The notes under the pieces: generated by a model
The model's input: the letters and a program-made list of their open reading frames with translations, nothing else
Database searches by the model: none
Told to the model about the DNA's origin: nothing
Part shown: positions 58,837-64,000 of the stretch, piece after piece
Numbering within the stretch: the first letter of the stretch is position 1
How the letters are laid out: every line of letters begins with the position of its first letter
Translations under genes and position numbers: made by a program
Source of the DNA: Arsukibacterium perlucidum DSM 18276
GTDB lineage: Bacteria > Pseudomonadota > Gammaproteobacteria > Enterobacterales > Alteromonadaceae
Length of the DNA: 64,000 nucleotides
Direction: 5' to 3'
Assembly (NCBI RefSeq): GCF_000382165.1
Contig: NZ_KB907717.1
Location: 1 to 64,000, forward strand

Positions 58837-60678
58837 ATGAAAAAAATAACTACATGTTTATCAGTCATTTTAATGGCAATGCCGGTTTTTACTCTTAGTG
58901 CCAATGATGAAAATAAAACCATGCCTGAATACTCGATGTTATTAATGGGCGGTGGTCTTGCTACCTGTAGCTCAACGAGTAGCAGGTATTGTCTGAGTGA
59001 TGACGTGTTTTCTGATGCAGCCAAAAAGCACAATCAATATCAATTGAGTACTGAGCATCTGCAAGCTATTAATAGTGCGGGATTCTGGTCTGATGATCGC
59101 ATTATAGAACAGCAGCAAACGCTGGCAATCCTGGAGTTTTTACGTGGTCAGCTGGCGAACGAAATCGTTTCTGAGCGCGAATTATTGAGATTATGGCGAA
59201 GTGCTGAGATTGAAGTTGATGGGATCTGGGTGTCAGGGCGAAACGTTTACGCAGGTTTAAGCGCCCGCGAGCTCAATTTTGTGCTGGACCAGCTGGAAGT
59301 GCCCGTAATGGCTGGCAACAGGGCCAACCGCAGCAGCCCGCGTAGCCGGGAGTTTGCAGATTTAGCCAATACGAAGAATAATTTTACGGTTGAGCTGCAC
59401 CAGCGTTTTGTCGCTATGGCCCGGCAAGTTGCCGGTGATAAGCGCAAACCGAGGATCCTGGTAGTAACCGCATCATCCCGCGACCCTTTTGCGGCAGTAG
59501 ACTTTTACACTAACTTGTTTACCGAAACCGGCGCTGAAGTCAGCTGGCTACCGATAAGTGCTGCTTATCAGGCTGCATGGCAGACTGGCGACAAAAATAG
59601 CTGTGCGGAGCTGGATAAACATCTTGCAGAGCAACACGGCACCTATCAGCGGCAGCGGGTTTACCCTGATTTAATGGCTCAGAAAGCAGAATTTTGTGCG
59701 GCGGGTAGTAAAGCTGCAGTGGCACAAATTCGCCGTTCAGATGCGATATTTTTCAATGGCGGCGACCAAAGTTTAACGTTGCGGGCCCTGCGTCTGAATG
59801 ATGGTTCTGCGTCAGCCGAACTGCAACAAATAGAGCGGATGCTGCAGGCCGGTCAAATAGTGATAGCCGGTACCAGTGCTGGTACTGCGGTAATGTCAGG
59901 CGCCAGTTTTAATGGTCAGCGTACGCCAATGATTACTAATGGTGATAGTTTTAACGCTATGCAATTTGGTGCCTTTGATTTACCGGCGCCAGCAGTAGGC
60001 TGTGATAAAGATCAGAGTTGTAGTAATGGCCTGGCTGAAAACCACCTGACATACAGCGGCGCCGGCGGCCTTGGTCTGTTCCGCTGGGGTGTGCTTGATA
60101 CCCATTTTTCTGAACGGGGCCGTCAGGGCCGGCTTATCCGCTTGTTACATGATACTCAGAGCCGCTATGGTTTTGGTATTGATGAAAATACCGGATTACT
60201 GGTTGGTTTTGGCCGCAGTGCCGAAGAACCAGGGGTTCGGATGGCTGTAGTTGGTGAGGCAGGGGTTTATGTGGTTGACATGAACACAGCCAACAGTAGT
60301 GGCGAAGGTAGTGCTTTAACTTTGCGCAACGTGGTTACTCATTACCTGACCCGTGGTGATGAAATGGAGTTGAACGCAAACCAGTTGCGTAGCCGGTTTG
60401 CTGACTGGAAGTTTGCGCCAAATAATCTGGCACAGCCGTTACTTACCTCAGGTGATATTTTCGAGCGTGATAACTATAAACAGTTAAGCCATTTGCTTTG
60501 TATGACTCAGGCCCGTCAGGCTGAAGGTCGTGCTGTTAAGGTAGGACAGGGCTATGCGGTTACTGTCTATAAAGATCATAGCTCTTATACCCGTCAGGGC
60601 AGTTTCAGACAGCAGGGTGAAGAGCTTACTTATTGTTCATATCGAAATATGATGGTTGATCTGCAACCTGTAAATTAA
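58837..60678 (+). CDS. Exported cyanophycinase (peptidase S51)
   Basis: A 613-residue secreted serine peptidase. A signal peptide (MKKITTCLSVILMAMPVFTLSA) is followed by a family S51 fold: YSMLLMGGGLATC at the start, VVTASSRDPFAAVDFYTN, FFNGGDQSLTLRAL, the nucleophile GTSAGTAVMSG with Ser347, DTHFSERGRQGRLIRLL and GFGIDENTGLLV. These match cyanophycinase rather than dipeptidase E. Cyanophycinases cut multi-L-arginyl-poly-aspartate to beta-Asp-Arg. It is longer than intracellular CphB (about 270 residues), with an N-terminal region of about 100 and a C-terminal extension of about 150, as expected for extracellular forms. Divergent from the receptor-permease-iadA operon. Confidence 0.9.
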   Translation: MKKITTCLSVILMAMPVFTLSANDENKTMPEYSMLLMGGGLATCSSTSSRYCLSDDVFSDAAKKHNQYQLSTEHLQAINSAGFWSDDRIIEQQQTLAILEFLRGQLANEIVSERELLRLWRSAEIEVDGIWVSGRNVYAGLSARELNFVLDQLEVPVMAGNRANRSSPRSREFADLANTKNNFTVELHQRFVAMARQVAGDKRKPRILVVTASSRDPFAAVDFYTNLFTETGAEVSWLPISAAYQAAWQTGDKNSCAELDKHLAEQHGTYQRQRVYPDLMAQKAEFCAAGSKAAVAQIRRSDAIFFNGGDQSLTLRALRLNDGSASAELQQIERMLQAGQIVIAGTSAGTAVMSGASFNGQRTPMITNGDSFNAMQFGAFDLPAPAVGCDKDQSCSNGLAENHLTYSGAGGLGLFRWGVLDTHFSERGRQGRLIRLLHDTQSRYGFGIDENTGLLVGFGRSAEEPGVRMAVVGEAGVYVVDMNTANSSGEGSALTLRNVVTHYLTRGDEMELNANQLRSRFADWKFAPNNLAQPLLTSGDIFERDNYKQLSHLLCMTQARQAEGRAVKVGQGYAVTVYKDHSSYTRQGSFRQQGEELTYCSYRNMMVDLQPVN

Positions 60679-60717
60679 GGTGGTTCTGGCTAACAACCTG
60701 CTAAAGGGTAGGGCATA

Positions 60718-63018
60718 ATGCAAAGTCCGGTGCACCCAAAGGTTAAAGCTTTTGCTGCATTGATCAAGCGCTGGGGTAAGTTACGCCTGGGCGTGGTGTT
60801 GTGGCTCAGTTTACTGGCGATGCTGGTACTGGTGCATTACACCTATGCGGCGTTGTTTGCAGTAGTGGTCGATTGGCCGATGCTGCAAGCTCAGCTGATA
60901 CTCGCCATGCTTGCCAGTCCTGTTGTTATTCTGATTGTTCTTTATCTGGTGCTGCATCTTGATGCAGCCTTACTTTATCTTAAAGATTCTGCCCATCAGG
61001 AACGTCTGCTTAACCAGAATATGCAGGACAGTATCCGCCAGCTTAATTTCGAGATTGAAGAGCGGAAAAAAGCTTTTCAGGCAAAACGACGTGCAGTAGA
61101 TGAGCTTCGGAAGGAAATATCTGAACGCAAAAAAACTCAACAGGAACTGGAAGAGCAAAGTTTGCTGATCCGCTCTATCGTCGACAGCTCCCCCGACTTA
61201 TTCTACTACCGCGATGAAAATGGTCATCTGGCAAGCTGTAATAAAATGTTCGAAATTATTATGGGTAAATCAGCGCAAGAGCTGATTGGCTATCATCCCG
61301 CAGAGCTTTATACCGAAGATAGTGCCCAGGCGGCAATTTTAACCGAGTATGAGGCAGCAGCCGAGCAAACCGAACTGACGCTGGATGTGGAATTTGTTAA
61401 ACCAGATGGTCAGTTGCTATGGTTTGAAATGCGTAAGGTACCATTTTACGATGGTCAGGGGCGCTACATCGGCTTATTGGGATTTGGTCGCGATATTACC
61501 TCACGTAAATTAGCTGAACAGGCGCTGGAAAAAGCCTATCAGGATAAAGGTAAGTTTATTGCAACCCTCAGCCATGAGCTACGAACGCCGCTTAATGGCA
61601 TTGTTGGCTTGAGCCGGCGTTTGCTGGACAGTACTTTAAGGCCAGAGCAGCATAGCTGGGCCAATACTATCTTTAGTAGTGCTGAAACACTGGGCAATAT
61701 TTTTAATGATATTATCGATTTAGATAAAATTGACCGTCAGGATTTAGATATTGTCTTTCACAGTATTCATATTCAGAGCTTTTTGAATGATATTGCTAAT
61801 TTTGCTGAGCTTATATGCCAGCAGAAAGGCCTGAATTTTGAAATGAGCAGCCAGGGTGATTTGGATTCATACCTTAAATTAGACGCCACCCGGCTGCGTC
61901 AGGTACTGTGGAACTTACTAAACAATGCGGTTAAATTCACTGCACAAGGGCAAATAACCCTGGAGTGTGTGCTTACAACTACCGCGGCGAAACCTGCAGA
62001 ATTATTGTTCAAAGTGCAGGATACCGGTATTGGCATCGCCCATGATGAGCAGGAACGTATTTTTGATATGTACTACAAGTCTACCGATGGTCGTCGTTTA
62101 AGTATTGTTGGTTCTGGTATTGGCTTGTCGGTTTCGCGTGCGCTGGTTGAGGCTATGGGCGGTAAAGTTTCCCTAACCAGTGAGCCGGGTCAGGGCAGCT
62201 GCTTCAGTGTTCGGTTACCTACCGAGCAGGTTGCCGCGCCAAGTGTTAATCCGATAAGTTGTCCCGAGCTTACTATACTGCTGATTGAAGATGTGCCTCT
62301 TAATGCTGAAATAGCTACGGCGCTATTAGAGCAGCGAGGCCATACGGTTATTCACGCCGATACTGGAGAAGACGCTATAGCACTGCTGGAAACCGAAGAT
62401 GATATTGATTTGGTTTTGCTGGATATGCAGCTGCCTGATATGAACGGCGATCAGATTGCCCGGTACATGAGAAGTGAAAGCCATTTGCAGAGCATTCCGA
62501 TAGTGGTACTCAGTGCTAACGTCAGAAAAGCTGAAGAGCAGTTGACTGATGTTCAGGTTGATGGCGCGCTGGCAAAACCGATTAATACCAATATGCTTGA
62601 TCAGATGCTGGCCAGACTGTTTTCACCAAGTGCTTTAAAGCTACAGCAGCTTAGTCCGGTAAAACCTGACAATGATGATAAGCAGATCCTGGATCTGGCT
62701 ACCTTACAAGACTACATGCAGTCACTGGGACCAGAGGCGATGAAACGAAGTGCGCAATTGTTTGCCCGCTTATTGCCTGGGTACATTAATAAGATGATTG
62801 AAGCCGCTGTGCAGCAGCATCCGCAAGATTTCAAAGAATCTGCCCACAAGCTGAAGGGTGCTGCAGCCTCGGTGGGTTTGTTATGGGTACAACAGCAAGC
62901 AAAAAGATTTGAGCAGGAAACCTTTGCCTGGCATGGGCTGGAACGGCAATTAGTTGATTATCATTTAAAAGCAGAGCAGCACCTGGCTGCTCTGTATGAT
63001 TTTATTGAAGCAAATTAA
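60718..63018 (+). CDS. arcB: Aerobic respiration control sensor kinase ArcB
   Basis: A 766-residue tripartite hybrid kinase. Two membrane segments lie at about 22-48 and 56-88, followed by a coiled coil, then PAS (about 150-270). Next come the histidine kinase with His286 (SHELRTPLNG), a receiver with Asp569 (LLDMQLPDMNG) and an HPt domain with His710 (AHKLKGAAASVG). All three phosphosites are offset by 6-7 residues from E. coli ArcB (292, 576, 717). The redox cysteine equivalent to Cys180 is present (Cys174), but the Cys241 equivalent is Trp235. AGGG precedes the ATG. It follows the cyanophycinase by 39 bases and converges with arcA. Confidence 0.94.
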   Translation: MQSPVHPKVKAFAALIKRWGKLRLGVVLWLSLLAMLVLVHYTYAALFAVVVDWPMLQAQLILAMLASPVVILIVLYLVLHLDAALLYLKDSAHQERLLNQNMQDSIRQLNFEIEERKKAFQAKRRAVDELRKEISERKKTQQELEEQSLLIRSIVDSSPDLFYYRDENGHLASCNKMFEIIMGKSAQELIGYHPAELYTEDSAQAAILTEYEAAAEQTELTLDVEFVKPDGQLLWFEMRKVPFYDGQGRYIGLLGFGRDITSRKLAEQALEKAYQDKGKFIATLSHELRTPLNGIVGLSRRLLDSTLRPEQHSWANTIFSSAETLGNIFNDIIDLDKIDRQDLDIVFHSIHIQSFLNDIANFAELICQQKGLNFEMSSQGDLDSYLKLDATRLRQVLWNLLNNAVKFTAQGQITLECVLTTTAAKPAELLFKVQDTGIGIAHDEQERIFDMYYKSTDGRRLSIVGSGIGLSVSRALVEAMGGKVSLTSEPGQGSCFSVRLPTEQVAAPSVNPISCPELTILLIEDVPLNAEIATALLEQRGHTVIHADTGEDAIALLETEDDIDLVLLDMQLPDMNGDQIARYMRSESHLQSIPIVVLSANVRKAEEQLTDVQVDGALAKPINTNMLDQMLARLFSPSALKLQQLSPVKPDNDDKQILDLATLQDYMQSLGPEAMKRSAQLFARLLPGYINKMIEAAVQQHPQDFKESAHKLKGAAASVGLLWVQQQAKRFEQETFAWHGLERQLVDYHLKAEQHLAALYDFIEAN

Positions 63019-63040
63019 TAACCCGGCACGGCAGGTTATT
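63017..63040. terminator. Weak hairpin between arcB and arcA
   Basis: AATAACC (63017-63023) and GGTTATT (63034-63040) can pair around a 10-base GC-rich loop, at the arcB stop and 7 bases from the arcA stop. AT-rich sequence lies on both sides, so it may serve both convergent genes; strength is modest. Confidence 0.4.
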
Positions 63041-63047
63041 AAATAAC

Positions 63048-63755
63048 TTATTTATCTATCTTGCCCACAAAACGATAACCTTCACCATGAATGGTGCTGA
63101 TTAACTCAGGGCTGTCGATATCTGATTCAAAATGCTTGCGAATGCGACGAATGGTTACATCAACAGTACGATCATTTGGACGCAGTTCACGGCCAGTCAT
63201 ATGGCGGATCAATTGTTCACGGGTAAATATTTTACCTGGGGTGTCCAACATTAAACGTAGTGCGCGGTATTCGCCTTTTGGTAAACGGCGTGCCATACCC
63301 TTTGGTGAGGTTAGGTTGCGGCTGTTTTCATCAAGCGTCCAGCCGTTAAATTTAACAATGCTTTTGTGCTCTTCAACCACGGGTTGGGCAACGGTGCGAC
63401 CCAGCAGGTTACGGGCACGGATAGTCAGCTCACGTGGGTTAAATGGTTTAGTCAGATAATCATCTGCACCAATTTCCAGACCCAAAATCCGGTCTACTTC
63501 GCTGTCGCGGCCAGTTAAGAAAATTAAGCCAATATTTTCTTTTTGGCGCAACTCACGAGCCAGGATAAGACCATTTTTACCTGGTAAATTTATGTCCATG
63601 ACCACCAGGTTAACCGGATTTTGTTCCAGCTTTTGATACATCTCTTCGCCGTTAACTGCTTCGATGACATCATAGCCTTCACCCTGGAACAGATTAACCA
63701 GATTTAGTCTGGTAACTTCTTCATCTTCAACGATCAGAATCACAGGTGTTTGCAT
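63048..63755 (-). CDS. arcA: Two-component response regulator ArcA
   Basis: A 235-residue OmpR-family regulator matching ArcA (238 in E. coli). The receiver has acidic pair DEE at 11-13, phospho-acceptor Asp54 ([12 protein letters not shown]), Thr in FLTGRDSE and Lys in [10 protein letters not shown]. The DNA-binding winged helix carries the ArcA-typical [22 protein letters not shown] and [12 protein letters not shown]. It responds to ArcB phosphorelay under low oxygen and represses aerobic pathways such as the glyoxylate shunt in relatives. An AAGG site ten bases upstream supports the start. A 12-bp inverted repeat lies 100 bases upstream. Confidence 0.97.
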   Translation of the reverse strand: MQTPVILIVEDEEVTRLNLVNLFQGEGYDVIEAVNGEEMYQKLEQNPVNLVVMDINLPGKNGLILARELRQKENIGLIFLTGRDSEVDRILGLEIGADDYLTKPFNPRELTIRARNLLGRTVAQPVVEEHKSIVKFNGWTLDENSRNLTSPKGMARRLPKGEYRALRLMLDTPGKIFTREQLIRHMTGRELRPNDRTVDVTIRRIRKHFESDIDSPELISTIHGEGYRFVGKIDK

Positions 63756-63854
63756 TAGAGTTAAACCTTTTGTGTTTTTTGTGAACAGTATAGCGTACTA
63801 GTTACTATAGTTGCTGTGGACATGTCAAATACTGGCGTAATTATAGCGGGCTGT

Positions 63855-63887
63855 CCAATTGTTAACAAGATTTTTGTTAACAATTGG
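63855..63887. promoter_or_regulatory. Perfect inverted repeat upstream of arcA
   Basis: CCAATTGTTAAC (63855-63866) and GTTAACAATTGG (63876-63887) are exactly complementary, with a 9-base spacer. It lies 100-132 bases before the arcA ATG. The GTTAA elements recall ArcA-binding sequence, suggesting autoregulation, but the spacing differs from the usual 10-11-bp direct repeat. It could instead be an operator for a gene outside the window. Confidence 0.5.
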
Positions 63888-64000
63888 CCATTATTAATTA
63901 GCGAAAACTTATTTTTTCTGGAAAATATAATTAATTCAAGGGATAAGCTTATTTTGAGTTTTTGTGGCTGTTATTAATCACCGGGAAATCAATCAGTACT

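Overview
This window looks like chromosome of a free-living gammaproteobacterium of moderate GC, most plausibly an Alteromonadales/Chromatiaceae-type aquatic heterotroph such as Rheinheimera or Arsukibacterium. That placement is inferred from protein character (ArcA/ArcB, long-form isocitrate lyase, RraA, many TonB/MCP/GGDEF genes) and not from a database search. No rRNA, tRNA, CRISPR array or prophage was recognised. The genes are dense and mostly housekeeping or metabolic, with short intergenic gaps.

Layout. 1-4.7 kb: the end of an IS5-family element that appears to have removed the start of a PAS chemoreceptor, a second chemoreceptor, a small YjfB-like protein and a DUF2726 protein. 4.8-9.5 kb: glyoxylate shunt, with aceB, a structured non-coding repeat, a LysR regulator and the divergent aceA. 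9.6-13.4 kb: a membrane winged-helix/STAND-ATPase/TPR regulator followed by a small unknown protein ending in a DPEV-N-P motif. 13.5-18.8 kb: diguanylate cyclase, tapT and an S4 RNA-binding protein, an M14 peptidase, a hydrolase, a pseudouridine synthase and a YaiI protein. 18.8-26.2 kb: a minus-strand run of CAP protein, aceK, nnr and a propeller-type sensor kinase. 26.3-44.4 kb: YfcC permease, spermidine-synthase-like membrane protein, putA, MipA/OmpV porin-like protein, small enzymes, a prolyl oligopeptidase, RDD and CPBP membrane proteins, an outer-membrane protein of different codon style, and a decayed antitoxin. 44.4-52.3 kb: sbtA-sbtB-rraA and gltB-gltD. 52.7-60.7 kb: TonB receptor, YfcC permease, isoaspartyl dipeptidase and, divergently, an exported cyanophycinase. 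60.7-64 kb: arcB and arcA, convergent.

How the parts fit. Carbon metabolism is prominent: AceA and AceB run the glyoxylate bypass and AceK switches isocitrate dehydrogenase, while ArcBA is the redox regulator that in relatives controls these genes. Nitrogen is the second theme. An exported cyanophycinase would release beta-Asp-Arg dipeptides, a TonB receptor and YfcC permease could import them, IadA would split them, and PutA and GltBD lie nearby for amino-acid catabolism and ammonia assimilation. The cyanophycin-type locus (52.7-60.7 kb) and the STAND-regulator/small-protein pair (9.6-13.3 kb) are the two most interesting gene sets. Start sites were moved from the longest open frame wherever a better Shine-Dalgarno or family start was visible; these choices are stated per gene.
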